Shown: positions 47,578 through 56,185, counted from the first letter of the stretch. The stretch is 64,000 nt of DNA from Mycolicibacterium sp. ND9-15 (GCF_035918395.1 NZ_CP142362.1:2641501-2705500); one strand, 5' to 3'. Notes: generated from the letters alone by a model not told the origin. Numbers and translations are program-made.

Positions 47578-49194
47578 CTATGGGCGACTTCTCGTGTGCG
47601 GCGAAACATGCTGTGAGAAGGACTCATCCGATGCGCTATGGCGTGCGCTTGAGACAGAAGTCACGTCTTGTGTCGGCGCGTTTCCTGTCCCTGCGTCCCG
47701 CTGCGCTGACGGGGTGCGGCAGGCCACGGTGATCGCGATCACCAGCAGCACCGGGATCGCTCCCGGGACGAGCACGTCGCCGAGCGAGAGCGGGCCTTGC
47801 GGGTGGTCTTCGGTCATCACCGCGCCGATGGTGGTCATGAGTGCAAAAGACCCCAACACAGTTCCCACCAGCAGCGCGGCTCGCGCCTTCATTGGGCCAC
47901 CTCGACAGTCGGCTTGGCTGCGTGGTGACCGTCTGGTCAAGCCGCCTGGGTTGGTCAGCCAGTTGGCGTCCGCGTAGAGCAGGCGGGCCGTGATGAGCAT
48001 CGCGGTCACCATTGCGGCGGTGAAGAGCCAGGCGCTGAGTGCGAGTTGGACCCCGCCGCTCAGCGTATGACCACTTGTGCATCCACCGGCCATCCTGGCA
48101 CCGAAGAGCACCAGAAACGACCCGCCGAACGCGCCGATTGCGCGTTTGACCGAACTGGGGCCGAACCGGTTGCGCCACGAGGGTGGTACAACGGCGCGGA
48201 AGGCGGTGAAGCGACGGCTGATGAACAGCGCCGAGACCAGTGCGCCGAAGAGGACGCCGACGTTGGTGAACGGCTCCCAGCCGATGGTTTTGAACACCTC
48301 TTCGCTGTAGGTGTAATCGGGCCACAACAGCTTCCCGACCAGCCATGAGTAAGTCGTCGACTGGCCGAAGATCTGATGAAGGAAGATTGCGAGGACCACG
48401 ACGACAGCTACGGCGAGCCCGACAGCGCTGATGGTGCGAGCGTAGAAGTTCGGGGCCGGCACGTCGCGGGAGGTCAGTCGCTGATACCAGCCAGGGGTGC
48501 GCGCGCCGGTCGGATCAACCGCACCTTCAGCGAGATATTCCGCGGTGTCGTGCATGAACACCCGGTCGTGCTCGTCGACGGCGCAGGTCCCCAGGTGTCG
48601 AATACAACTGTGCTGGCCCCCTTTGTACCGGGGAAGGAAGTAGAGAAGGGTCAAAGCCACCGCCGCGTAGCCGACGGCCGCAGCGAACGTGGCAAGCGGA
48701 TGGATGTGGGCGATGTTGCCGGTGACCACCAAGTCTCCGTAGTTCGCCGTAGTCACGAGCCACTGCCCGGCAGGTGTTTGGTAGAGGACGGTCCACGTTG
48801 CGGCGCCGAGAAACCCGCCGGGAATTGCGTAGAGGGCGTCACGACGGCCCTCGCCGAGGGCGATCCACTCCGTTCCCGGGAGGTAGCCGCTGATGGCCAG
48901 GCCCACCCCGAACAGAACTCCGCCAAGGGCTACCCCGTAGATGTAGAGCGGCTTGGGCGAGAAGTGCATCGAGAACCCCAGCGCATACATTCCGTAAAGG
49001 AGGACCGCGCCGATCGCCGTGACAAACGCGAAACATCCGATGAGTAGCCGGTCGATGAGCCTGGCCGCTCGTATGAGGGTCTCGGGGTTCCCGATTCCCC
49101 ACAACGCGGCGGGCACGCCGAATGCGGCTCCGATGAGAAGCCCCACCCACAGCGGTGCGGTCACGGTAATCATGTCGTGATCCGTTCGGGGCAT
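47578..49194 (-). CDS. YeeE/YedE-family sulfur-compound transporter
   Basis: A 538-residue protein with about 12 membrane segments, related to thiosulfate importers (TsuA/YeeE). The second-half motif MAGGCTSGHTLSGG keeps its Cys, but the first-half counterpart reads AISGYLPGTEW where the family usually has a Cys (GYCPGT). A 40-residue polar insertion with a CIRHLGTC pair (near residue 200) divides the halves. The C-terminus continues past the usual end with a further hydrophobic segment (ARAALLVGTVLGSFALMTTIGA) that looks like a fused extra helix pair. It is divergent from a GntR regulator. Confidence 0.8.
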   Translation of the reverse strand: MPRTDHDMITVTAPLWVGLLIGAAFGVPAALWGIGNPETLIRAARLIDRLLIGCFAFVTAIGAVLLYGMYALGFSMHFSPKPLYIYGVALGGVLFGVGLAISGYLPGTEWIALGEGRRDALYAIPGGFLGAATWTVLYQTPAGQWLVTTANYGDLVVTGNIAHIHPLATFAAAVGYAAVALTLLYFLPRYKGGQHSCIRHLGTCAVDEHDRVFMHDTAEYLAEGAVDPTGARTPGWYQRLTSRDVPAPNFYARTISAVGLAVAVVVVLAIFLHQIFGQSTTYSWLVGKLLWPDYTYSEEVFKTIGWEPFTNVGVLFGALVSALFISRRFTAFRAVVPPSWRNRFGPSSVKRAIGAFGGSFLVLFGARMAGGCTSGHTLSGGVQLALSAWLFTAAMVTAMLITARLLYADANWLTNPGGLTRRSPRSQADCRGGPMKARAALLVGTVLGSFALMTTIGAVMTEDHPQGPLSLGDVLVPGAIPVLLVIAITVACRTPSAQRDAGTGNAPTQDVTSVSSARHSASDESFSQHVSPHTRSRP

Positions 49195-49284
49195 ACCCCG
49201 TTGAGCTGGGTGGCGAGCAGGGCTATCCGCCAGCCTGAGCGGCTTCCCTCAATAGGCATCTGGGACCTTCACACCGGTGTACGG

Positions 49285-49296
49285 ATGTACGTACAT
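49285..49296. promoter_or_regulatory. Palindrome, candidate GntR operator
   Basis: Perfect palindrome ATGTACGTACAT in the 227 bp between the divergent YeeE-type transporter and GntR genes, with a further TGTAC half-site five bases to its left. Size and place fit a GntR/HutC-type operator; inference from symmetry and position. Confidence 0.5.
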
Positions 49297-49421
49297 TTGA
49301 TGGTAGGCAGGAACTCATGGCGGTGCCACCCCGAATCGCTGCCGAAAACAGAGATGCTTGGTAACGCATTAGCGCGACGGAGAATGGAAAGTTCAATGCG
49401 AGCGGCGACGAGGAGGCACTG

Positions 49422-50213
49422 ATGGTCGACGTCGGTGACCTGGCGTCGCGGATCGACCGCAGCAGCGCGCTGCCGTTGTGGGCGCAGGTGCACGCCGACC
49501 TGCTGGCCCGCATTCAGTCCGGTGAGTTCACCTCCGGTTTTCCTGGCGAGCATGCCCTGACCAGTGGCTACGGCGTGAGCCGCCACACGGTGCGCGAGGC
49601 ACTGCGACACTTGCGCCACGCCGGGGTGTTGATCGCCGAGCGGGGACGAGCCTCCCGGCTCGCCGATGGGCCGGTGATCCGACAGCCGCTCGGTGCGCTG
49701 TACAGCCTCTTCGCCGCGGTTGAGGCCGTCGGTCTGCCCCAGCGCAGTGTCGTGCGCGTGCTCGACGTCCGCCGCGATCCCAGCGTGGCCCAGACGTTGG
49801 ACCTGCCGCCCGAGGCGCCGCTGGTGTATCTCGAGCGGTTGCGAATGGCCGGCGACCATCCCCTCGCGCTGGACTTCGCCTGGCTACCCGCCGAGATCGC
49901 CGAACCGCTGCTGGAGGCCGATTTCACCCACACGGCGCTCTACATCGAACTCGAGAAACGTTGCGGGGTGCGGCTGACCGGTGGCCGAGAGGACATCACC
50001 GCGGTCATTCCCGCGCCGGCCGAGGCCGAGGTGCTCGCGCTCGACGAGCGCTGCGCCGCCTTGGCGATCCGCCGCCTCGGTTGTGTGGACCAGCGTCCAA
50101 TGGAATTGCGGCACACGTTGATTCGTGGTGACCATTTCACGGTCAGCGCCCGCTTCTCGCCAACTGAGGGCTATCGGTTTCTCGCCGCAGACGCCCTGTC
50201 GCTGAGTCGCTGA
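49422..50213 (+). CDS. GntR-family regulator (HutC subfamily, UTRA domain)
   Basis: A 263-residue regulator: residues ~15-85 are the GntR winged helix (PLWAQVHADLLARIQSGEF, YGVSRHTVREALRHLRHAGVLIAERGRAS) and residues ~100-255 the UTRA ligand-binding domain (PLVYLERLRMAGDHPLALDFAWLP, DFTHTALYIELEKRCG). ATG 49422 follows GAGGAGG. Its likely target is the divergent sulfur transporter and its own gene. The ligand is unknown. Confidence 0.88.
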   Translation: MVDVGDLASRIDRSSALPLWAQVHADLLARIQSGEFTSGFPGEHALTSGYGVSRHTVREALRHLRHAGVLIAERGRASRLADGPVIRQPLGALYSLFAAVEAVGLPQRSVVRVLDVRRDPSVAQTLDLPPEAPLVYLERLRMAGDHPLALDFAWLPAEIAEPLLEADFTHTALYIELEKRCGVRLTGGREDITAVIPAPAEAEVLALDERCAALAIRRLGCVDQRPMELRHTLIRGDHFTVSARFSPTEGYRFLAADALSLSR

Positions 50214-50375
50214 AGAAACGGCGAGCCGGCGGGGCGCAACGGGTTGCCGAACCGACGGTTATTGAATAGATCTGTCGAGTGGTCCAGTACGTGACTCAAC
50301 GGGCCTACGGTCAAGCTACGTGCGTGGTAGCTGAAGTGTGCAGCGTCATTCACCCCGACCGACAGGACCAAGCCG

Positions 50376-50555
50376 TGGGGCGAGTTGAAGCCGCTGCGGG
50401 AAGGCGATGAGATGCGCGAAGGCGACCCTAGCCGGTGGAATTCGGCCGCCGGCAAGCGGTGGATCCCCATCCGGCGGGAGAAGGTGTGCGCGGTGGCCTT
50501 CGACCAGCTCGAGGTACCGCTGAACTACGACCTCTACGACGTCCTGGAGTCTTGA
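50376..50555 (+). pseudogene. Remnant of a second LigC-type DNA ligase (C-terminus only)
   Basis: A reading frame ending in TGA at 50553-50555 encodes a ligase OB-domain tail: KPWGELKPL, then SRWNSAAGKRWIPIRREKVCAVAFDQLE and VPLNYDLYDVLES. It aligns with the LigC segment SRWNAGKDLSFVPLRPERVVEVRYDHME and with the LigC C-terminus after FEQLE, with about 30 residues missing between DHME and EQLE. No adenylation domain is present. M. smegmatis has ligC1 and ligC2 next to its primase gene, so this is probably decayed ligC2. The remaining bases 50214-50375 hold nothing I can identify. Confidence 0.6.
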
Positions 50556-50556
50556 G

Positions 50557-51615
50557 ATGGCCAGAAAGCGCACCGCTGCTGAGGAAGTCGACGTCGACGG
50601 GGTGAAGGTCCGGCTGACCAACCGCGACAAGGTGTACTTCCCGAAGCTGGGGAAGGACGGCACCAAGGGCAAGCTCTTCGACTACTACCTGTCGGTCGCC
50701 GAACCGATGGTGGCGCTGTTACGCGACCGGCCGGTGCATCTGCAGCGTTTCCCGGACGGCATCGAAGGGGAGGAGATCTACCAGAAGCGGGTGCCGCAAA
50801 AGCATCCCGATTATCTGCAGACCTGCACCGTGACGTTCCCCTCCGGCCGGACGGCCGACGCGCTGAAGGTGACCCATCCATCGGCGATCGCGTGGGCGGC
50901 GCAGATGGGCACGATCACGCTGCACCCCTGGCAGGTGCGGTGCCCGGACACCGAGCACCCCGACGAACTGCGCATCGATCTCGACCCGCAGCCCGGAACG
51001 GGTTTCGCCGATGCCGGCTCGGTCGCGGTGGATGTGCTCAAACCGCTGCTCGACGAGTTGGGTCTGATCGGCTACCCGAAGACCTCGGGTGGTCGGGGCG
51101 TGCATGTCTTCCTGCGGATCAAGACGGACTGGGACTTCATCGCGGTCCGTCGCGCCGGTATCGCGCTGGCCCGAGAGGTCGAGCGACGGGCTCCCGAGGC
51201 GGTGACCACGTCGTGGTGGAAAGAAGAACGGGGCACGCGAATTTTCATCGACTACAACCAGAATGCCAGGGACCGCACGTTCGCCTCGGCGTACTCGGCG
51301 CGCAAGACCCCGATCGCCACGGTGTCGACGCCGTTGACGTGGGACGAACTGCGCGGGGCCGACCCCGACGACTACACGATCGCGACGGTCCCGGATCTCG
51401 TTGCGAGGCGGACGGATCCGTGGGCCGACATCGATGCCAAGCCGCAGTCGTTGAAGAAACTGCTGGACATGGTCAAGGCCGACGAGGACCGGGGGCTGGG
51501 CGATCTGCCGTATCCGCCGAACTATCCGAAGATGCCGGGCGAGCCACCGCGCGTTCAGCCGAGCAAGAAGGTGGCTGCGAACTGGGACGACGAAGGCAAT
51601 CCGGTCACGAGCTGA
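50557..51615 (+). CDS. LigD-type DNA primase-polymerase (PrimPol-C/PolD2-like)
   Basis: A 352-residue AEP-superfamily polymerase without ligase or nuclease domains. LTNRDKVYFPKLG is the N-terminal phosphate-binding motif, ELRIDLDPQPG supplies metal-binding D141 and D143, and KTSGGRGVHVFL is the nucleotide-binding motif (H183). It extends or fills DNA ends with rNTPs or dNTPs in repair, working with LigC. ATG 50557 lies one base after the ligase-remnant stop, showing that it once followed that gene directly. Confidence 0.92.
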   Translation: MARKRTAAEEVDVDGVKVRLTNRDKVYFPKLGKDGTKGKLFDYYLSVAEPMVALLRDRPVHLQRFPDGIEGEEIYQKRVPQKHPDYLQTCTVTFPSGRTADALKVTHPSAIAWAAQMGTITLHPWQVRCPDTEHPDELRIDLDPQPGTGFADAGSVAVDVLKPLLDELGLIGYPKTSGGRGVHVFLRIKTDWDFIAVRRAGIALAREVERRAPEAVTTSWWKEERGTRIFIDYNQNARDRTFASAYSARKTPIATVSTPLTWDELRGADPDDYTIATVPDLVARRTDPWADIDAKPQSLKKLLDMVKADEDRGLGDLPYPPNYPKMPGEPPRVQPSKKVAANWDDEGNPVTS

Positions 51616-51636
51616 AACGGTCGAAAGCCGGATCGT

Positions 51637-51666
51637 CGACACGAGCGGAAATCGCGGTTTGTGTCG
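51637..51666. terminator. Weak hairpin after the primase gene
   Basis: CGACAC and GTGTCG pair across an 18 nt loop, 21 bp after the primase stop and before the SodC-like gene. Possible terminator; the stem is short. Confidence 0.3.
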
Positions 51667-51691
51667 TCCGTCACCCGGGTACGGTGGGTTC

Positions 51692-52462
51692 ATGATCAAG
51701 CGAGTGAGTGTTGGCTTTGCCGTGCTGGCGGTCGCGGTGGGCGGCTGTTCGAATCAGGCGTCCGACGATGCGTCGGATACGACGACGACCACAACGACGA
51801 CAACGACGACCCAAGCGGCGGGTGAGCAACCTCTCACCGCCCAGATCAACACCGTCGATGGCCGGCACGTCGCCGATACCACCATCGATTTCACCGGCGG
51901 ATATGCCACGGTGACCGTCGAGACCATAGAGAGTGGCATCCTGTCGCCGGGCTTCCACAGCATGCATATCCATGCCGTCGGTAGCTGCGATGCCAACGAT
52001 GGTTTCGCGTCGGCAGGCGAGCACTTCCAGGCGCCCGGACACGCCGAGCAGCCGGCCAGTGGCGACCTGCCGCCGCTCCTGGTGCGGTCAGACGGAGCCG
52101 GGAAGCTGGTCGCTACCACCGACGCCTTCACCGCGGAACAGCTCAAGACGCCGCAAGGCTCGTCGATCGTGATACACGAGAGCACGCAGGGCGGCATGCC
52201 TACCGAAACCGATCCGCCCCGCGTCGCCTGTGGCGTGCTCAGCCCCGCGAGCGCGCCGGCTACCACCACCTCCGTCGAGACAGCGACGGAGACTGTCACC
52301 ACGACGACAGTCTCGCCGGTTCCGCCACCGGCAACTGGCACCGAAACGCCCACGACCGCTGCGCCGACAGAGACTCCGGCCACCACGAGTCCCGGCACGC
52401 AGACCGCGACCGAGTCGCCCACGACGACCGTCACGACTGCGCCACCGCCGCCCGGCGGCTGA
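51692..52462 (+). CDS. SodC-like superoxide dismutase lipoprotein with Thr-rich linkers
   Basis: A 256-residue exported protein: lipobox VGGC (Cys19), a run of eleven Thr (30-40), a Cu/Zn-SOD domain (~45-185), then a 70-residue Thr/Pro/Ser tail. Copper ligands are H92, H94, H111 and H162 (FHSMHIH, GEHF, IVIHE); C99 and C180 can form the usual disulfide and the RVACGV Arg is kept. D125 in GDLPPLL remains but the zinc loop is short, with only H117 besides, in line with copper-only mycobacterial SodC. It should detoxify superoxide in the cell envelope. The Thr run is a DNA microsatellite of ACG-type triplets (51779-51811). ATG 51692. Confidence 0.85.
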   Translation: MIKRVSVGFAVLAVAVGGCSNQASDDASDTTTTTTTTTTTQAAGEQPLTAQINTVDGRHVADTTIDFTGGYATVTVETIESGILSPGFHSMHIHAVGSCDANDGFASAGEHFQAPGHAEQPASGDLPPLLVRSDGAGKLVATTDAFTAEQLKTPQGSSIVIHESTQGGMPTETDPPRVACGVLSPASAPATTTSVETATETVTTTTVSPVPPPATGTETPTTAAPTETPATTSPGTQTATESPTTTVTTAPPPPGG

Positions 52463-52533
52463 GGTCAGCCACTCGGACACTCGGTAGCGGCGAAATGCTG
52501 CGGACCGGCCGGTGAACCAGGTTCCCTGTTCGC

Positions 52534-52992
52534 ATGCGCGTTTCCTCGGCCGTACGTAAGTGGTCCGCAGGCCTGGCCCTGGTCGCTCTCGTGGCCGGCG
52601 GTGTCGGCATCGCGGGCGCGATGATCTTCGGCAACGTCACCGACACCAGGCAGACGCCGCGGGCGACAGCGCCGCGTTCCACGCTCGCCCCGCCGGCGCC
52701 GAAGGTGCCGACGCCGGTGGAATTCGCGGTCAACGTCGTCGTCACCGACCAGCAGTGCACACCGGAGTCGCGCGCGTGCACCTACAAGTACACGATCGAG
52801 CGGAAATATATTGGGCTGCATCCCCTGCCGGAGACACCGTTCACGGTCTTCTACGAAGTGGTGGGGGGTAACGCGCCACAGAAGGGGGAGTTCACCGTGC
52901 ACGAGAACGAGGCCAAGATCCTCCAGGACGTCGTGCTGGAAGGGCCGCCGGGCGCGCAACTGAAGGCGAACGTGTTGCAGGTGGTCGGCTGA
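52534..52992 (+). CDS. Exported or membrane-anchored hypothetical protein
   Basis: A 152-residue protein with one N-terminal hydrophobic segment (AGLALVALVAGGVGIAGAMIFG), a proline-rich stretch (TLAPPAPKVPTPVEF) and a C-terminal beta-rich domain with CTPESRACTYKYTIERKYIGLH (a Cys pair) and GEFTVHENEAKILQDV. I do not recognise a family. ATG 52534. Confidence 0.7.
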   Translation: MRVSSAVRKWSAGLALVALVAGGVGIAGAMIFGNVTDTRQTPRATAPRSTLAPPAPKVPTPVEFAVNVVVTDQQCTPESRACTYKYTIERKYIGLHPLPETPFTVFYEVVGGNAPQKGEFTVHENEAKILQDVVLEGPPGAQLKANVLQVVG

Positions 52993-53041
52993 ATTCCGCC
53001 ATTCGGCACCGAGCGACAGCCGACGGCTGCATTGTGGCCTT

Positions 53042-54322
53042 ATGGCAAAGGCGTCGCTGCTCCGCGTAGGAGAAGGGCTGCCCCGCGGGGTGCAAGGCGC
53101 CTCGGATCCCCGGTTCGGCACCGTCATCAGGATGTTCGACGGCTTGTTCCCCGGCCGCCGGTTCGGCGGCGGTGCGCTGGCGGTCTTCATCGACGGAAGG
53201 CCGGTCGTCGACGTCTGGACGGGGTGGTCGGACCGTGCGGGCGAGCGTTTCTGGAAGGCCGACACCGGGGCGATGGTGTTCTCGGCGACCAAGGGCGTCG
53301 CCGCCATGGTCATCCACCGGCTGGTCGATCGTGGCCTGCTGTCATACGACGAGCCGGTGGCAACCTACTGGCCGGAATTCGGCGTGAACAAGAAGGACCG
53401 GATCACGGTTCGCGACGTGCTTCGGCATCGGGCCGGCCTCTCACGCCTGCAGGGCATGTCCAAAGACGAGCTGCTCGACCACCAGGCGATGGAGGCCAAG
53501 ATGGCCGAGGCCCACGTCGATCACCTCCACGGTTTGCCCGCCTATCACGCGCTCACATTCGGCTGGCTGCTGTCCGGCCTGGCTCGCTCGGTGACCGGGA
53601 AGGGGATGCGTGAGTTGATCCGCGAGGAGGTGGCCCGGCCGCTGAACACCGACGGCCTTCACCTGGGCCGCCCGCCCGCCGACGCGCCGACCAAGGTCGC
53701 GCAGATCCTGGTGCCACAAAGCGTGCGGGCGAACCCGGTGTTCAATCTCGTCGCCCCGAAGATCGCCGGCCTGCCACTGTCCGCCGGCTTCGGGGCGATG
53801 TTCTTCCCCGGCATCAAATCGTTTGTCCAGGGCGATATTCCGTTCCTCGATGGGGAAGTGCCCGCGGCCAACGGCGTGGTCACCGCGCGCGGGCTGGCCA
53901 AAATGTATGCAGCGATTGCCAACGACGGCCGCATCGACGGAACCGAGTTTCTGTCCGAAGATCTGGCCCGCGGCCTGGTCGGCAAACCGCGGCCCTGGCC
54001 CGACCTCAACATGGGCGTGCCGATGCCGTTCCATCTCGGGTACCACGAATCGCCGATTCCCGGGCTGCTCAAAGGATTCGGGCATATTGGCTTGGGCGGC
54101 ACGCTGGGCTGGGCCGACCCCCAGAGCGGCAGCGCATTCGCGTTCGTGCACAACCGCCTTTTGACGCCGATGGTGCTTGACATGGGGTCGTTCGCCGCGT
54201 TGGCCCGTCCGATGCGCACCGCGATCGGCGCGGCGCGGCACGCCGGACCGCTGATGGTCCCGAAATACGGTGCGCGATATAGGGAACCGGCACAGCAGAA
54301 GCGGACCGCCGGCCGGCGCTAG
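53042..54322 (+). CDS. Class C beta-lactamase-fold esterase (EstB/LipL-like)
   Basis: A 426-residue serine hydrolase of esterase family VIII. The SxxK motif is S81-ATK84 in MVFSATKG, the Tyr-motif is in LPAYHALTFGWLLSGL (YHA rather than YxN), and the C-terminal HIGLGGTLGW replaces the KTG box. It hydrolyses short-chain esters rather than penicillins, as is usual when KTG is absent. ATG 53042. Its stop codon lies in the first unit of a 27 bp tandem repeat shared with the convergent gene. Confidence 0.87.
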   Translation: MAKASLLRVGEGLPRGVQGASDPRFGTVIRMFDGLFPGRRFGGGALAVFIDGRPVVDVWTGWSDRAGERFWKADTGAMVFSATKGVAAMVIHRLVDRGLLSYDEPVATYWPEFGVNKKDRITVRDVLRHRAGLSRLQGMSKDELLDHQAMEAKMAEAHVDHLHGLPAYHALTFGWLLSGLARSVTGKGMRELIREEVARPLNTDGLHLGRPPADAPTKVAQILVPQSVRANPVFNLVAPKIAGLPLSAGFGAMFFPGIKSFVQGDIPFLDGEVPAANGVVTARGLAKMYAAIANDGRIDGTEFLSEDLARGLVGKPRPWPDLNMGVPMPFHLGYHESPIPGLLKGFGHIGLGGTLGWADPQSGSAFAFVHNRLLTPMVLDMGSFAALARPMRTAIGAARHAGPLMVPKYGARYREPAQQKRTAGRR

Positions 54323-54378
54323 TTGAATTGCCGGCTCGGCCGGCGTTAGTTGAATTGCCGGCTCGGCCGGCGTTAGTT
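54304..54378. repeat. 27 bp tandem repeat at a convergent gene junction
   Basis: Three head-to-tail copies of a 27 bp unit beginning CCGGCTCGGCCGGCGTTAGT: a degenerate copy at 54304-54330, an exact one at 54331-54357 and a partial one at 54358-54378. The esterase stop (TAG, 54320-54322) lies in the first copy and the stop of the minus-strand gene (54373-54375) in the last. Each unit has GCCGG/CCGGC arms able to form a small hairpin. Confidence 0.85.
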
Positions 54379-55440
54379 CCTGGGCCCGACCCACCGCGCC
54401 TGCGGCAGCGGCAGATCGTTGTAGGTGGCGATGCCGGGCGCCGCGGCCACGACCGCCGGTATCGCGTGGATCGGCGGCATAGCGGTCATGATGTGGCCGA
54501 GCACGAAGAAGTCCTCGATCGACTTGGCATTCGCGATCATGTCCGGCGGCGGCAGGAATCCGACCTGCATGTTGACCGTGGGCCGGCCGTCGATGGTGAT
54601 CTTCCAGCCGTCACCGTCAAACTGCCAGTCCGGATCGAGGGTCTGGCCCTTCTTCCACCGGACGTTGATGTCGACGACGGTCTTGCCGCCTGCGATACCC
54701 TGCCAACTGGCATACACGCCCGCGACGTGGCCGGCCGGGATCGTCCACGAGGTCATCACGAGATCCTCTGTGGTCTGGGCATATTCGGGCACACACTTGA
54801 TCTCGTCGAGTTCGACGCCGATGGAGTCGGCCACCAGCCGCACGGCCTCGGCGAACACCGCGGTGCCCTTGGCCGCCATGGGCTGCAGGTTGGGATCGTC
54901 GATCGCGGTACCGAAGCCGACGGGCCGCTCGGTGTCGGGTGAGTCGTAGAGCGTGGTGTCGGCGGACTCGGCGATCGTCACCTTGTCGACCCGGTCGCAA
55001 GCCGTCGAGGCGACAATGGCCAGCAGCTCCGCGAAACCCGGGCTCACCCCCGACCCGAACAGCGTGGCACCGCCCCGCTTGCCTGCCTGCTCGAGTCTGT
55101 CCCGGTCGTCACCGAGGTTGTGTCCGGTGATGAACGAGGCGGACGCCACGACGTTGACCCCGGCTTCGAGGATGCGCACCAGTTCGTCGACGTTGATCCA
55201 CATCGGGTTGTAGACGACGACGTCGGGCTTCAACGCGAGCAGTTCGTCGACGTCGTTTGTGGCCTTGACGCCCAGGGGCGCGATGCCCGCAAGCTCACCG
55301 GCGTCCTGGCCCACCTTGTCCTTCGACCATGCGTAGAGGCCGACGAGTTCGTAGTTCGGGTTGTTGGCGATCGCCGCCACCGAGCTCTTGCCGACATTGC
55401 CGGTGGTCCACTGGACGACGCGATAGGGAGTGGTTGGCAC
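54373..55440 (-). CDS. DapB-like NAD(P)-binding oxidoreductase
   Basis: A 355-residue protein with an N-terminal dihydrodipicolinate-reductase-like Rossmann domain (YRVVQWTTGNVGKSSVAAI, ELVGLYAWSKDKVGQDAGEL) and a long C-terminal domain (FGSGVSPGFAELLAIVASTACD, VRWKKGQTLDPDWQFDGDGW). Such dehydrogenase-like proteins are abundant in mycobacteria, with 2,4-diaminopentanoate dehydrogenase as the only well-known relative. The substrate is unknown. GTG 55440 is chosen; GTG 55446 is also possible. It is divergent from a TetR regulator. Confidence 0.83.
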   Translation of the reverse strand: MPTTPYRVVQWTTGNVGKSSVAAIANNPNYELVGLYAWSKDKVGQDAGELAGIAPLGVKATNDVDELLALKPDVVVYNPMWINVDELVRILEAGVNVVASASFITGHNLGDDRDRLEQAGKRGGATLFGSGVSPGFAELLAIVASTACDRVDKVTIAESADTTLYDSPDTERPVGFGTAIDDPNLQPMAAKGTAVFAEAVRLVADSIGVELDEIKCVPEYAQTTEDLVMTSWTIPAGHVAGVYASWQGIAGGKTVVDINVRWKKGQTLDPDWQFDGDGWKITIDGRPTVNMQVGFLPPPDMIANAKSIEDFFVLGHIMTAMPPIHAIPAVVAAAPGIATYNDLPLPQARWVGPRN

Positions 55441-55477
55441 CCGCACAGCATAGGAAATCACCGTGCGGCGCGAGCGC

Positions 55478-55499
55478 TTTTTTGCCGAGCGGCGAAAAA
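55478..55499. promoter_or_regulatory. Inverted repeat between DapB-like and TetR genes
   Basis: Arms TTTTTTGCC and GGCGAAAAA with a 4 bp spacer and one mismatch, in the 88 bp between the divergent DapB-like and TetR genes. Candidate TetR operator. Confidence 0.4.
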
Positions 55500-55528
55500 T
55501 TGTCTGCGCAGGCTTTAACCTGACCGGG

Positions 55529-56185
55529 ATGAACGGCCGCACCAGGGGTCGTCCGCCCCGGATCAGCCGAGACCAAATTGTCGCGGCGGCCCGCGACGTG
55601 GCGAGCGCAGACCTGACGATGCAGGCCGTCGCCGATGCGCTCGGGGTCAGCCGCAAGGCCCTGCACTACTACGTCGGCGACCGGGAGGGCCTGCTGACGC
55701 TGGTGATCTCCGATCTGTTCGAACGCGGACTCACCAGCGTCGAGTTGCCGGTGGACGAGGACTGGCGCGCGGTCGTGCGCGCCTACGCCGTCGCGTTCCG
55801 CGACGGGCTGATCCAGGTGGGCGCGGCCACTGACTTCAGCCGTCTGCGTGGTATCGGCGCGGCGGCCGCGTTGGCACTCGCCGACCGGGTGCTCGACGCG
55901 CTGCTCACCGCCGGCTTCTCGCCCGACACCGCCCGCCAGGCGTTGACCGCGGCGTCGAACATCGCGCAGTCCGCGGCGCACAGCAGCGTCGCGCAGACCG
56001 CAGCCGGCGTGCACCGGCACCGCGCGGAGACGTCGGCGGCCCTGGAGCACGAACCGCAGGAGACGTATCCGGCGTTGCGCAGGGTGCTGGCGTCAGCCCG
56101 ATCCCAGCGACACGATGCCGAGCATCAGTTCGACTTCGAACTGGACGCGCTGATCGGGGCGCTGGACCGTCTGCTCGGCGGCTAA
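55529..56185 (+). CDS. TetR-family transcriptional regulator
   Basis: A 218-residue regulator: the helix-turn-helix at residues ~10-55 (RISRDQIVAAARDVASADLTMQAVADALGVSRKALHYYVGDREGLL) and a helical ligand-binding domain. ATG 55529 is chosen as the first start giving a normal N-terminus (MNGRTRGRPPRISRDQIV). It probably represses the divergent DapB-like dehydrogenase gene. Its last bases overlap the convergent protease gene by 4 bp. Confidence 0.87.
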   Translation: MNGRTRGRPPRISRDQIVAAARDVASADLTMQAVADALGVSRKALHYYVGDREGLLTLVISDLFERGLTSVELPVDEDWRAVVRAYAVAFRDGLIQVGAATDFSRLRGIGAAAALALADRVLDALLTAGFSPDTARQALTAASNIAQSAAHSSVAQTAAGVHRHRAETSAALEHEPQETYPALRRVLASARSQRHDAEHQFDFELDALIGALDRLLGG

